Part shown: in pieces, positions 8,027-15,885 of the stretch
Numbering within the stretch: position 1 is the first letter of the stretch
Layout of the letters: each line of letters starts with the position of its first letter
NCBI GenBank assembly: GCA_020247395.1
Contig: JADCJC010000031.1
Span: forward strand, 1-64,000
Direction: 5' to 3'
Length of the DNA stretch: 64,000 nt
DNA from: Rhodocyclaceae bacterium
GTDB taxonomy: Bacteria > Pseudomonadota > Gammaproteobacteria > Burkholderiales > Usitatibacteraceae
Translations under genes and position numbers: made by a program
The notes under the pieces: model-generated
What the model was told of the DNA's origin: nothing
Database searches by the model: none
The model's input: the letters and a program-made list of their open reading frames with translations, nothing else

Positions 8027-9352
8027 ATGGCCCGCAGCGACAATAAAAAACTCGAAGCATTTGTGAAGTGGTTCCGCTCGGCCACACCGTTTATCCACGA
8101 ATTCGGCGAACGCACCATCGTTATCGCCTTCGGCGGCGAAGTGCTTACCGACGGCGATATGATGCAGCTCGCCCACGACATCAATGTGCTGGTGAGTCTG
8201 GAGATTCGCGTCGTGCTGGTACACGGGACACGACCACAGATTGAAGAACAGCTCAAACAGCACGGCGTGCAGTCAAAGTACGCGGAAGGACGCCGCATCA
8301 CGGACGCAGATGGATTGAAGTGTGTCAAAGAAGCCAACGGCATCGCGCGTATGGAGATTGAAGCCACACTTTCTACCGAACTTGCAAATTCACCGATGGC
8401 GGGTGCCGATATTCGGGTGTCATCGGGTAACTTCATTACGGCCAAACCCTTTGGTGTGCGTAATGGTGTGGACTTCATCCATACCGGCGAAGTGCGCAAA
8501 GTCGATGTCGAAGGCATTACGCGCCGCCTGGATGATGATGAGGTGGTGTTGCTCTCCCCAATTGGCTTTTCTCCGACGGGCGATATTTTTAACCTCACAC
8601 TGGAAGATGTTGCCACCTCGGTTGCGATCGCGATGAAAGCGGAGAAGTTGATATTCCTCACCGAGACGATGGGCGCGACAGACTCACGTAATAAATTGGT
8701 CGGCGAAGTAACCGCGTTGCAAGCGCAAGAGCTGCTGGGTAGTTCGCCGCAAGCTGAAGATATTCGTTATTACCTTCCCGCCGCGATTCGCGCAGTGCGC
8801 GAGGGTGTCAAACGCGCACATCTCATTTCGCGTCATGTCGATGGCGCGCTGTTAATTGAATTGTTTACTCACCACGGTATCGGCACGATGGTGGTGTTGG
8901 AATCACCCGACAAATTACGCAACGCCACGCTGAATGATGTTGATGGAATTCTTGCGTTAATCGATCCCCTGGCAGAGCGCGGCATCTTGGTAGCGCGCTC
9001 TCGCGAATCGATCGAAAAGGAAATTGATCGATTTGTCGTTCTTGCACACGAGGATGAGGTGATCGGCTGTGCGGCGATGAATCCCTACCAAGGCGAAAAA
9101 CTTGCTGAGTTGGCATGCCTAGCGGTAAACCCATTCTATCGCGATGGCGGTCGCGGTGAACGCATTCTGGCGCACATTGAAAAACGCGCCAAAGACCGTA
9201 ACTTCAAGACGCTATTTGTGCTTTCCACACAAACGACGCAATGGTTTGTCGAACGTGGCTTTGCGGAGGCAGACGTTAACGCACTGCCTGCCGAGCGGCG
9301 CGAAAAGTACAACCACGAACGTAATTCCAAGGTTTACACGAAAGCGTTGTAG
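8027..9352 (+). CDS. argA: Amino-acid N-acetyltransferase (N-acetylglutamate synthase)
   Basis: A 441-residue enzyme of the first arginine-biosynthesis step, making N-acetylglutamate from glutamate and acetyl-CoA. The N-terminal amino-acid-kinase-like domain (about 1-290; FVKWFRSATPFIHEFGERTIVIAFGG region, then VVLVHGTRPQIEEQL) gives arginine feedback control in the family. The C-terminal GNAT domain carries LACLAVNPFYRDGGRGERILAHIEKRA (acetyl-CoA loop). The length equals the E. coli enzyme. I chose ATG 8027 because the protein then begins just before the conserved FVKWFR segment; a TTG at 7991 is also in frame. No Shine-Dalgarno sequence is obvious, and a perfect hairpin sits directly upstream. 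Confidence 0.95.
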   Translation: MARSDNKKLEAFVKWFRSATPFIHEFGERTIVIAFGGEVLTDGDMMQLAHDINVLVSLEIRVVLVHGTRPQIEEQLKQHGVQSKYAEGRRITDADGLKCVKEANGIARMEIEATLSTELANSPMAGADIRVSSGNFITAKPFGVRNGVDFIHTGEVRKVDVEGITRRLDDDEVVLLSPIGFSPTGDIFNLTLEDVATSVAIAMKAEKLIFLTETMGATDSRNKLVGEVTALQAQELLGSSPQAEDIRYYLPAAIRAVREGVKRAHLISRHVDGALLIELFTHHGIGTMVVLESPDKLRNATLNDVDGILALIDPLAERGILVARSRESIEKEIDRFVVLAHEDEVIGCAAMNPYQGEKLAELACLAVNPFYRDGGRGERILAHIEKRAKDRNFKTLFVLSTQTTQWFVERGFAEADVNALPAERREKYNHERNSKVYTKAL

Positions 9353-9382
9353 TCCATCAGATACCCCAAACAAGGAAGTCCT

Positions 9383-9655
9383 ATGTCCCGCATGATCCAA
9401 TGTATCAAGTTAAAAGCCGAAGCCGAAGGCCTCGACTTCCCGCCGTACCCGGGCCCGATTGGCAAACGCATCTATGAAGAGGTTTCCAAGACCGCATGGA
9501 AAGGCTGGCTGGAGGACCAAAAACGGCTGGTCAATGAGAATCGCCTCAACCTTGCCGATCAGAAGGCACGCAAGTACTTGGAAGAACAAATGATGCGACA
9601 CTTCTTCGGCGATGGGGCTGATCAGGCGAGTGGTTACGTGCCGCCGGCGGCGTAA
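9383..9655 (+). CDS. yggX: Fe(2+)-trafficking protein YggX
   Basis: A 90-residue protein of the YggX family, linked to protection of iron-sulfur clusters and iron trafficking. The family pattern is complete: the short start [17 protein letters not shown] with the key Cys, [22 protein letters not shown], and [24 protein letters not shown]. Preceded by AAGGAAG about six bases before the ATG, 30 bases after argA, so the two are probably co-transcribed. A strong hairpin with flanking A and T runs follows. Confidence 0.96.
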   Translation: MSRMIQCIKLKAEAEGLDFPPYPGPIGKRIYEEVSKTAWKGWLEDQKRLVNENRLNLADQKARKYLEEQMMRHFFGDGADQASGYVPPAA

Positions 9656-9673
9656 TCGTTGCTGTCATGCAAA

Positions 9674-9710
9674 TAAAAACGCCGCTAGGACAGCGGCGAT
9701 TTTATTTTTT
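9674..9710. terminator. Bidirectional rho-independent terminator (yggX / phoU)
   Basis: A seven-base perfect stem CGCCGCT (9680-9686) / AGCGGCG (9692-9698) is flanked by an A-rich run on the left and ATTTTATTTTTT on the right. It can end transcription from yggX rightwards and from phoU leftwards. Confidence 0.85.
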
Positions 9711-9725
9711 AGTTGCGTCTGCGAC

Positions 9726-10436
9726 TCAGTCTGCCGATGTTGCGACCTTCACCAATTCTTCAGCCGTGATGTGGCGGACGTCTTTGCCCTTGACCAGATA
9801 CACAACATATTCGCTCATGTTCTTGGCGTGGTCGCCGATGCGCTCGATCGCCTTGGCGATGAACAAAATATCGATTGAGGCTGAAATGGTGCGCGGATCT
9901 TCCATCATGAATGTCATCAACTGGCGCAAGATGGCGCGGAAGCGTGCATCCACTTCCGCGTCTTGCTGTACCACTTTGGCTGCACCCGAAACATCCAAAC
10001 GCGCAAACGCATCGAGAGATGTCTTGATCATGTCGAGCGTAATGTTGCAGGCATAACGAATATCGGCGAGCTGATGATTGAATCGCGCGCCGGACTGATG
10101 CAGTTGTTTTGCCATACGCGCAATCTTTTGCGCTTCGTCACCAATCCGCTCCAAATCGGTGATGGTTTTAACCACCGCCATGACCATTCGCAAATCGGAG
10201 GCGGTTGGTTGCCGTCGGGCGATGATGTGTGTGCAATCGTCGTCAATCCCGACCTCCATTGCATTGACACGATGATCATCGGCAATCACTTGATCCGCCA
10301 GCGCGATGTCACCGTAGGCCAAGACTTCCATCGCGCGCATGATTTGCTGCTCGACCAAGCCACCCATTTGCAGCACTCGCGAGCGTAGGCCTTCGAGTTC
10401 AGCATCAAATCGTTTGGAGATGTGTTCGTTTCCCAT
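9726..10436 (-). CDS. phoU: Phosphate transport system regulator PhoU
   Basis: A 236-residue all-helical cytoplasmic protein of two PhoU repeats. Each repeat carries the metal-binding ERIGD motif: ITDLERIGDEAQKIARM in the first and IAKAIERIGDHAKNMSEYVVYL in the second. In known systems PhoU restrains PhoR signalling and the PstSCAB transporter when phosphate is plentiful. Here no pst or phoBR genes are adjacent, so it is a stand-alone copy in this window. I chose the ATG at 10436 (MGNEHISKRF); a TTG six codons upstream is also possible. Confidence 0.95.
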   Translation of the reverse strand: MGNEHISKRFDAELEGLRSRVLQMGGLVEQQIMRAMEVLAYGDIALADQVIADDHRVNAMEVGIDDDCTHIIARRQPTASDLRMVMAVVKTITDLERIGDEAQKIARMAKQLHQSGARFNHQLADIRYACNITLDMIKTSLDAFARLDVSGAAKVVQQDAEVDARFRAILRQLMTFMMEDPRTISASIDILFIAKAIERIGDHAKNMSEYVVYLVKGKDVRHITAEELVKVATSAD

Positions 10437-10587
10437 TACATTTTCTTTCAGCAAGTGACGTCTGGATCGGCTGAGGGAGCCTTCCTCACAACGTCGGACA
10501 TTGTCAATTTTACGAGTCTAGGCGCGTAATGTGACGAAAAAGTGACAATCAAGGCCCAATCGTCTGGGGTTACCCCTTTCAAAGGCG

Positions 10588-11283
10588 CTAACGGGTGCGT
10601 TTTTCCACGCCGTCCGTCGTGGCCAACAGCAGCACGTCGGCACATCGGCGCGCAAAAATACCATTGGTGACAACACCCGGAATTTGATTGATCTCCGTTT
10701 CGAGTAGCGGTGGGTTGACAATGCTGAAGCCGTGCACGTCGAGAATCCAATTACCGTTATCGGTGACGACTGCGCGCATCTGTCCGTCGACTTCCCGCAT
10801 GCGCCACTCGGGGTGGCCGCCGAGTTTGACCAGTTCGCGAGCGACATAGCTACGCGCCATGGGGATCACTTCCACCGGCAGAGGGAACTTGCCCAGTATG
10901 TCCACCAGCTTGGATTGGTCGGCAACGCAAACAAATTTGTCTGACGCTGCGGCGACAACTTTCTCGCGCGTCAATGCCGCACCCCCGCCTTTGATCATCG
11001 CCAGATGTTTGGTGACCTCATCCGCACCATCGACGTAAACGGCGATTGGTCCGGCGTCGTTGAGTGCCATGACGTCGATCCCGCCTGCTTTAAGCCGCGC
11101 AGTGGAGGCATCCGAGCTGGAGACTGCCGCCTTGACCCGATCGCGTATCTTAATCAGCTCGTCGATGAAGAAGTTGACCGTAGAACCCGTGCCGACGCCG
11201 ATGATGGCGTTGTCCGGCACGTAGGCTACCGCCGCTTTGGCGGCTGCGGCCTTGAGGCCGTTTTGATCAGGTTTTGTGCTCAT
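10588..11283 (-). CDS. rpiA: Ribose-5-phosphate isomerase A
   Basis: A 231-residue enzyme that interconverts ribose-5-phosphate and ribulose-5-phosphate in the pentose phosphate pathway. The substrate-loop motifs are all visible: [13 protein letters not shown], the VDGADEV catalytic segment and [16 protein letters not shown] with the catalytic Glu, then SDASTARL. Length is that of bacterial RpiA. It is divergent from ilvA (97 bases between starts) and lies upstream of phoU on the same strand with a 150-base gap, so it is probably its own unit. Confidence 0.96.
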   Translation of the reverse strand: MSTKPDQNGLKAAAAKAAVAYVPDNAIIGVGTGSTVNFFIDELIKIRDRVKAAVSSSDASTARLKAGGIDVMALNDAGPIAVYVDGADEVTKHLAMIKGGGAALTREKVVAAASDKFVCVADQSKLVDILGKFPLPVEVIPMARSYVARELVKLGGHPEWRMREVDGQMRAVVTDNGNWILDVHGFSIVNPPLLETEINQIPGVVTNGIFARRCADVLLLATTDGVEKRTR

Positions 11284-11379
11284 GCGGGCGTCCGAGTGGG
11301 AGGAACAGTGAAATTCTTGTTACATTCTCTATTGTTTCAGAAAAACCCGGTTCCGAAAAAAACAGAGAAGCGCACCTTT

Positions 11380-12891
11380 ATGCCCACCGATTACCTGAAG
11401 AAAATTCTCCAAGCCCGCGTCTATGACGTGGCGGTGGAATCACCGCTTGAGCGCTCGCCGGGTATTTCTGACGCACTCAAGAACAATGTGCTGCTCAAAC
11501 GCGAGGACCTGCAGCCGGTTTTCTCATTCAAGTTGCGCGGTGCGTATAACAAGATGGCGCACCTCTCGCCGACGGAGCTCGAGCGCGGCGTGATCTGTGC
11601 AAGCGCCGGCAACCACGCGCAAGGTGTTGCGCTCGCTGCACAAAAGCTTGGTTGTAAAGCGACCATCGTGATGCCGACCACCACCCCGAACATCAAAATC
11701 GACGGGGTGTCGCGGCGCGGCGCGACCGTGGTGTTGCATGGCGACAGCTACCACGAGGCGGGTTTATACGCCAAGATACTGGCGGCGAAGAAAAAGCTGG
11801 TTTATGTGCATCCCTACGACGATTCGCTGGTCATTGCCGGGCAGGGCACCATCGGCATGGAGATTCTTCGGCAGCACCAACACCCGATTGATGCGGTGTT
11901 TGTACCGGTCGGCGGTGGCGGGCTGATTGCCGGTATCGCCGCGTACATCAAGGCGCTATCACCTTCCACAAAGATCATCGGCGTCGAGCCGGTTGACTCA
12001 AACGCCATGGAGGCATCACTCGCAGCTGGCAAACGTGTGACCCTTAGCCACGTCAACCTGTTCGCTGATGGCGTGGCGGTAAAACAAGTCGGCGAGGAGA
12101 CCTTTAGGCTGGCGCAGCAGTATGTGGACGAAATGGTGCTGGTCACTACCGACGAAATTTGTGCGGCCATCAAGGACATTTACCAAGACACACGCTCGGT
12201 GATGGAGCCGTCGGGCGGATTGGCGCTCGCGGGCATCAAGCGTTATCTGGAAAAAAACAAAGTTCGCAATAAAACGTTCGTTGCGATCTGTTGCGGCGCG
12301 AACATGAATTTTGATCGGCTGCGTTTTGTCGCCGAACGCGCGTTGGTCGGCGAACATCATGAAGCGTTGCTCGCGATCACCGTCCCCGAAACCCGTGGCA
12401 GCTTTAAGCGTTTCTGCGAAGCGCTGGGCCCGCGCAACATCACCGAGTTTGCGTATCGTATCGCCGACGCAAAAGCAGCGCAGGTGTTTGTGGGTGTCTC
12501 CATCAAGGGGCGTGATGAGCCCAAACAACTAGTGAATTACTTCAAGAAGCAGGGCTTCGCCGCCGTCGATATGTCGGATAACGAACTGGCCAAACTCCAC
12601 GTGCGGCACTTGGTCGGGGGCCATTCGCCACTTGCGGCTGACGAGCAAATTTATCGCTTCGAGTTTCCAGACCGCCCCGGCGCGTTGATGAACTTCCTGT
12701 CATCCATGTCGCCGAACTGGAACATCAGTTTGTTCCACTACCGCAACCACGGTGCCGATGTGGGGCGCATTTTGGTTGGCCTGCAAATCCCGAAGAACGA
12801 ACGCGCGGGCTTTGCGAAGTTTTTGAAGACGTTGGGTTATGCTTATGCCGACGAGACCAGCAATCCAGCCTATCGGATGTTCCTGAAATGA
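11380..12891 (+). CDS. ilvA: Biosynthetic threonine ammonia-lyase IlvA
   Basis: A 503-residue PLP enzyme converting threonine to 2-oxobutanoate, the first step of isoleucine synthesis. The PLP lysine is K51 in FSFKLRGAYNKM; the phosphate-binding loop is VGGGGLIAG, and ICCGANMNFDRLR closes the catalytic domain. Two ACT-like regulatory domains follow (about 330-410, beginning LLAITVPETRGSF, and 420-503, with YRFEFPDRPGALMNFL), the arrangement that gives isoleucine inhibition and valine activation in E. coli. The open frame extends to 11005, antisense to rpiA, but the ATG at 11380 gives the family N-terminus. A member of the dispersed palindromic repeat follows the stop. Confidence 0.96.
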   Translation: MPTDYLKKILQARVYDVAVESPLERSPGISDALKNNVLLKREDLQPVFSFKLRGAYNKMAHLSPTELERGVICASAGNHAQGVALAAQKLGCKATIVMPTTTPNIKIDGVSRRGATVVLHGDSYHEAGLYAKILAAKKKLVYVHPYDDSLVIAGQGTIGMEILRQHQHPIDAVFVPVGGGGLIAGIAAYIKALSPSTKIIGVEPVDSNAMEASLAAGKRVTLSHVNLFADGVAVKQVGEETFRLAQQYVDEMVLVTTDEICAAIKDIYQDTRSVMEPSGGLALAGIKRYLEKNKVRNKTFVAICCGANMNFDRLRFVAERALVGEHHEALLAITVPETRGSFKRFCEALGPRNITEFAYRIADAKAAQVFVGVSIKGRDEPKQLVNYFKKQGFAAVDMSDNELAKLHVRHLVGGHSPLAADEQIYRFEFPDRPGALMNFLSSMSPNWNISLFHYRNHGADVGRILVGLQIPKNERAGFAKFLKTLGYAYADETSNPAYRMFLK

Positions 12892-12915
12892 ATTCGGTCG
12901 CCGAAGTCTAGGCGG

Positions 12916-12955
12916 GACGGGCGCTTTCAGGCAAAAAGCCTTGGAAACACCCGTC
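12916..12955. repeat. Dispersed palindromic repeat, copy A
   Basis: An interrupted palindrome starting GACGGGCG and ending CACCCGTC, with central GGCAAAAAGCC. It belongs to a five-copy family in this window (other copies at 15346, 32249, 32334 and 54079). It lies between the convergent ilvA and the small cysteine-rich gene, and its stem plus the following TTT could serve as a terminator. Confidence 0.8.
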
Positions 12956-12981
12956 TTTGCTTGTGCTTAGATTTGCCGAGA

Positions 12982-13119
12982 CTACTTCTTGTCACTGGCG
13001 GATTTCTCCGTTTTTTTCTCTTCCGGCTTGTAGTCGCCGATCACACCCTTAAGCGGGCATGGTTTATAGATCGGGCATTTGGCGCAGCCGGAAACAAGTG
13101 CGATTGGACAGAGGGTCAT
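12982..13119 (-). CDS. Small four-cysteine protein (45 residues)
   Basis: A 45-residue basic protein, too short for usual gene calling. It has a compact cysteine-proline pattern: C4-P, then G-C12-x2-C15-P, then C21-P-L-K, followed by a charged tail rich in Lys and Glu (KPEEKKTEKS). Four closely spaced cysteines suggest a zinc or iron-sulfur site. The ATG at 13119 has GGAG six bases upstream, a proper ribosome-binding site, which together with the ordered cysteine spacing argues it is real. It is convergent with ilvA. Function unknown; I have the impression that similar short CP-rich proteins exist in betaproteobacteria but cannot verify this. Confidence 0.7.
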   Translation of the reverse strand: MTLCPIALVSGCAKCPIYKPCPLKGVIGDYKPEEKKTEKSASDKK

Positions 13120-13347
13120 GGCGTTCTCCAAGATTGGTGGCGTCGGTGATGAGCCTGTGGCCAGAGTTTACGCGCCTTCTCCGCGCGCCGTTGCCTCGGG
13201 TCATTCCTCTCCAGCCTTCCCACTTACGCTAGGTTTTTGCCATTCGCGCTGTTTTTGCGCAAGCCATCGCATTTTGGAACCGCGGTTAGGTCTCGCTGGG
13301 CAATATTCGGGCATCCATTAACCCCGACGTACCACCAGGAGATAAAC

Positions 13348-13797
13348 ATGCCGAATTTGTCTAAAGCCAAAACCCACCTCTTCCGCGGCGCTGCTATTGG
13401 CGCACTGTGTATCGGCTGCGCATTCGCCGGCAACGCAAACGCCGGTGACCTTACCATTGAAATCAAAGGCGTTGGTGACAAAGGTAACGTCATGGTCGCC
13501 TTGTACAAACAAACCGACACATGGATGCGCCGTGCAACTGGCGGCGGTCAATCGGTGCCTGCCAAGAAGGACGGCGTGGTATTGACCTTTAAAGATTTGC
13601 CAGAGGGTGAATATGCAGTGTCGTTGTTTGTCGATGAGAACACCAACGGCAAGATGGACAGCAATGCGATTGGCATCCCGGTCGAGCCCTTTGCGTTCTC
13701 CAATGACGCTTCGGGCAACTTTGGTCCACCAACATTTGAGCAGGCGAAATTCGTAGTGACCAAAGACGCAAAAACCATCGTTATCAACATCAAATAA
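13348..13797 (+). CDS. Secreted DUF2141 protein
   Basis: A 149-residue exported protein. A signal peptide (about residues 1-31, ending AGNANA) precedes a single DUF2141 domain: LTIEIKGVGDKGNVMVALYKQTDTW at the start, FKDLPEGEYAVSLFVDENTNGKMDSNAIGIPVEPFAFSN in the middle and FEQAKFVVTKDAKTIVINIK at the end, as in other members. The DENTNGKMD segment looks like a calcium-type loop. The function of the family is not established. The start has AGGAG at good spacing; the frame is open further upstream but without support. Ten bases separate it from the carotenoid-oxygenase homologue, so the two form an operon, as also seen elsewhere from memory. Confidence 0.85.
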   Translation: MPNLSKAKTHLFRGAAIGALCIGCAFAGNANAGDLTIEIKGVGDKGNVMVALYKQTDTWMRRATGGGQSVPAKKDGVVLTFKDLPEGEYAVSLFVDENTNGKMDSNAIGIPVEPFAFSNDASGNFGPPTFEQAKFVVTKDAKTIVINIK

Positions 13798-13807
13798 CGA
13801 GGCCACC

Positions 13808-15334
13808 ATGAATCGTCGTCATTTTTTCCAATCGGTGGGTGCCGCTGCTGCGAGTGTTGCCGCCGGGTCGGCACTTCCTTCGGTCGCGCAAACACAATCG
13901 GCTGCTGGTCCAGCAGCACGCAAGGCGTTGTTTAACGGCTCGCCACGCATGACGCCTTTGCGAGGATATGCCGGGCAAGATGTGTCGTGTGAACGCGCTG
14001 CCGTTGAAGGCAAGATTCCGGAGGCGCTGCGAGGTGTGTTCTACCGCAACGGCCCAGGCTTGTTTGAGCGTGGCGTCGGCGCCAACAAACAACGTTACAG
14101 CCACTGGTTTGATGGTGATGGATTGGTCCATGCTTGGCGCTTTACCGACAAAGGTGTTTCCCACCAAGCGCGGTTTGTGCAATCGAAAAAATTCCTTGCA
14201 GAGCAGGCGGCCAATGAATTTCTTGCACCGTCCTTCGGCTCCGCCGTTAAGGCGAAGATGCCGGTACGCAACAGTGATGACCTGAATACGGCGAATACCA
14301 ACGTCTACAAGCTGGGCGATCGCCTGCTGGCGCTGTGGGAAGGTGGCTCGGCAACGTCAATGAATCCGGATACGTTAGAGACCACGGGGATCGTCGCGTG
14401 GACGCCGGAGCTCAAACACATGCCGTTTTCTGCACACCCGAAGATTGATCCGGACGGGACCTTCTGGAACTTCGGCACGATGCTCGGCAAGATGGTTCTC
14501 TATCACCTCTCGGCCAAGGGCGATTTGATCAGACACGCTGTGTTTGATGCGCCGACCGGTGGCATGGTGCATGACTTCGCGGTTACCCACAGACATCTGG
14601 TGTTCTTGTTGCCGCCCATTGGCATCGACTACGCCGCGATGCGTAATGGTGCGGCGTTCGGTCAGGCACTGACTTGGAAGGGTAACGAATCCACCAAGGT
14701 GTTGATCGTTGATCGCAACGATTTCTCCAAACGGCGCATTCTGGAAATGCCCTCCTTCATGGTGTTTCATTTTGGTAATGCGTGGGAAGCAAGCAACGTC
14801 ATTCACGTTGATTTTGTGCAGTCAAAAGACATGGCGGTCATGAGCGAATGGATGCCGCGCATGATGCGCGGTGAAACGGTCACACCCGATCGCTCCAACC
14901 CCGCGTTTGTGACCATCGACCTGAACCGCGGCCGCTGCTTGGTCAGCTTGCGCGAAGAGAATTGTGAGTTCCCACGGGTCGACCCCAGATTCGTTGGACT
15001 GCGCAATCGCAACGTTTACTACCCGGTCGGCAACAGATCCCGAGAAGAAGGCTTTGGCTTTGGCGGTGTGATGCGTGTGGATACCGAGTCGGGCAAGGTT
15101 GACCGTTTTGATTTCAGTGAAGAAGTCTCCCTTGAAGAACACGTCGTTGTGCCGAAACCCGGCTCGACGCGGGAGGGTGAAGGCTGGCTGGTGGGGGTCG
15201 GTTTTGACGTGGCGACGCAGCAGTCGTTTTCGACCGTGTTCGACGCGCTGAACCTCAAAGCGGGCCCACAGGCCCTGGTGCGGTTACCTTACTGGACACC
15301 GGTTTGTTTTCACGGGCATTTTCACTCAATATAG
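13808..15334 (+). CDS. Tat-exported carotenoid-oxygenase family protein
   Basis: A 508-residue member of the RPE65/carotenoid cleavage dioxygenase superfamily, non-haem iron enzymes that split double bonds in carotenoids, apocarotenoids or stilbenes. The N-terminus has a twin-arginine signal (NRRHFFQSVGAAAAS, then SALPSVAQT), so the folded protein is sent to the periplasm. The four iron-binding histidines can be placed: AHPKIDPDG, MVHDFAVTHRH, FHFGNAWE and, near the end, FHGHFHSI. The N-terminal YRNGPGLFERG and SHWFDGDGLVHAWRF blocks are also typical. The substrate is not predictable. Co-transcribed with the DUF2141 gene. Confidence 0.9.
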   Translation: MNRRHFFQSVGAAAASVAAGSALPSVAQTQSAAGPAARKALFNGSPRMTPLRGYAGQDVSCERAAVEGKIPEALRGVFYRNGPGLFERGVGANKQRYSHWFDGDGLVHAWRFTDKGVSHQARFVQSKKFLAEQAANEFLAPSFGSAVKAKMPVRNSDDLNTANTNVYKLGDRLLALWEGGSATSMNPDTLETTGIVAWTPELKHMPFSAHPKIDPDGTFWNFGTMLGKMVLYHLSAKGDLIRHAVFDAPTGGMVHDFAVTHRHLVFLLPPIGIDYAAMRNGAAFGQALTWKGNESTKVLIVDRNDFSKRRILEMPSFMVFHFGNAWEASNVIHVDFVQSKDMAVMSEWMPRMMRGETVTPDRSNPAFVTIDLNRGRCLVSLREENCEFPRVDPRFVGLRNRNVYYPVGNRSREEGFGFGGVMRVDTESGKVDRFDFSEEVSLEEHVVVPKPGSTREGEGWLVGVGFDVATQQSFSTVFDALNLKAGPQALVRLPYWTPVCFHGHFHSI

Positions 15335-15345
15335 CCCTAGCAAAC

Positions 15346-15388
15346 ACGGGCGTTTTCAGGCGCTTTTGTCTGGAAATGCCCGCCAATA
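15346..15388. repeat. Dispersed palindromic repeat, copy B
   Basis: Starts ACGGGCGTTTTCAGGC and ends TGGAAATGCCCGCCAATA. Placed 11 bases after the carotenoid-oxygenase stop, where it could act as a transcription terminator or mRNA-protecting hairpin. Confidence 0.85.
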
Positions 15389-15432
15389 ATGGGGTTTGTT
15401 ATCCATGAAATTCTCGTCGGCATGTTGTTCCG

Positions 15433-15465
15433 CCGTTCACGCCGCATCATAACGATTCACGCCGC
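15433..15465. promoter_or_regulatory. Candidate LytTR-type direct-repeat operator
   Basis: The ten-mer TTCACGCCGC occurs twice at 15436-15445 and 15456-15465, exactly 20 bases apart, about two helical turns, within the slightly longer CCGTTCACG / CGATTCACG pair. LytTR/AlgR regulators bind direct repeats on one face of the helix, and the operon downstream encodes such a regulator. It lies about 110 bases before the first gene. This is inference. Confidence 0.4.
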
Positions 15466-15574
15466 GATTCGACCAATCGTCGTAATGTATAGATGTTGCC
15501 GACCGCAGCTGCGCTAAATTGGCGGCACTGGATGTAAGCCTTTCGGCGAAGTCCGAATCCACAAGGAGGATCAA

Positions 15575-15883
15575 ATGAGCCTAAACCCCATCAAACCACT
15601 GACCGATGCGATTACCTTCCCCTTCACGTTCATCTATGTCGTTGGGCTGTGCGCCTTCATTAATTACTTCACCTCACCCGGCCACTGGTGGGTGCAGTGG
15701 GTGGCGTTTGGCATGGGTATTGCGCTGATTGGCGTGTGGTTTCGCGCCTTCAAATTCTTGGTCACAACCGTGGGTGTGGCCGCCGTCGGATACTTCATTT
15801 ACCGCTGGTGGCAAAACCGCAAACAACCGGATGCGACCGCCCGCACGCTGGCGGAAGTCAAACCCATCCGCGAGGCGGCTTAA
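15575..15883 (+). CDS. Small two-to-three-helix membrane protein
   Basis: A 102-residue inner-membrane protein of unknown family. Hydrophobic segments lie at about residues 14-34, 40-62 and 60-78, followed by a positively charged cytoplasmic tail (YRWWQNRKQPD). The start has a very strong Shine-Dalgarno sequence (AAGGAGG). It sits two bases before the histidine-kinase gene, so it is co-translated with the two-component pair and may be a sensor accessory protein. That role is inference from position only. Confidence 0.75.
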   Translation: MSLNPIKPLTDAITFPFTFIYVVGLCAFINYFTSPGHWWVQWVAFGMGIALIGVWFRAFKFLVTTVGVAAVGYFIYRWWQNRKQPDATARTLAEVKPIREAA

Positions 15884-15885
15884 GC

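Noticed and set aside
11005..11379. N-terminal extension of ilvA
   Set aside because: It is antisense to rpiA and adds 125 residues not found in threonine ammonia-lyases; ATG 11380 gives the family start.
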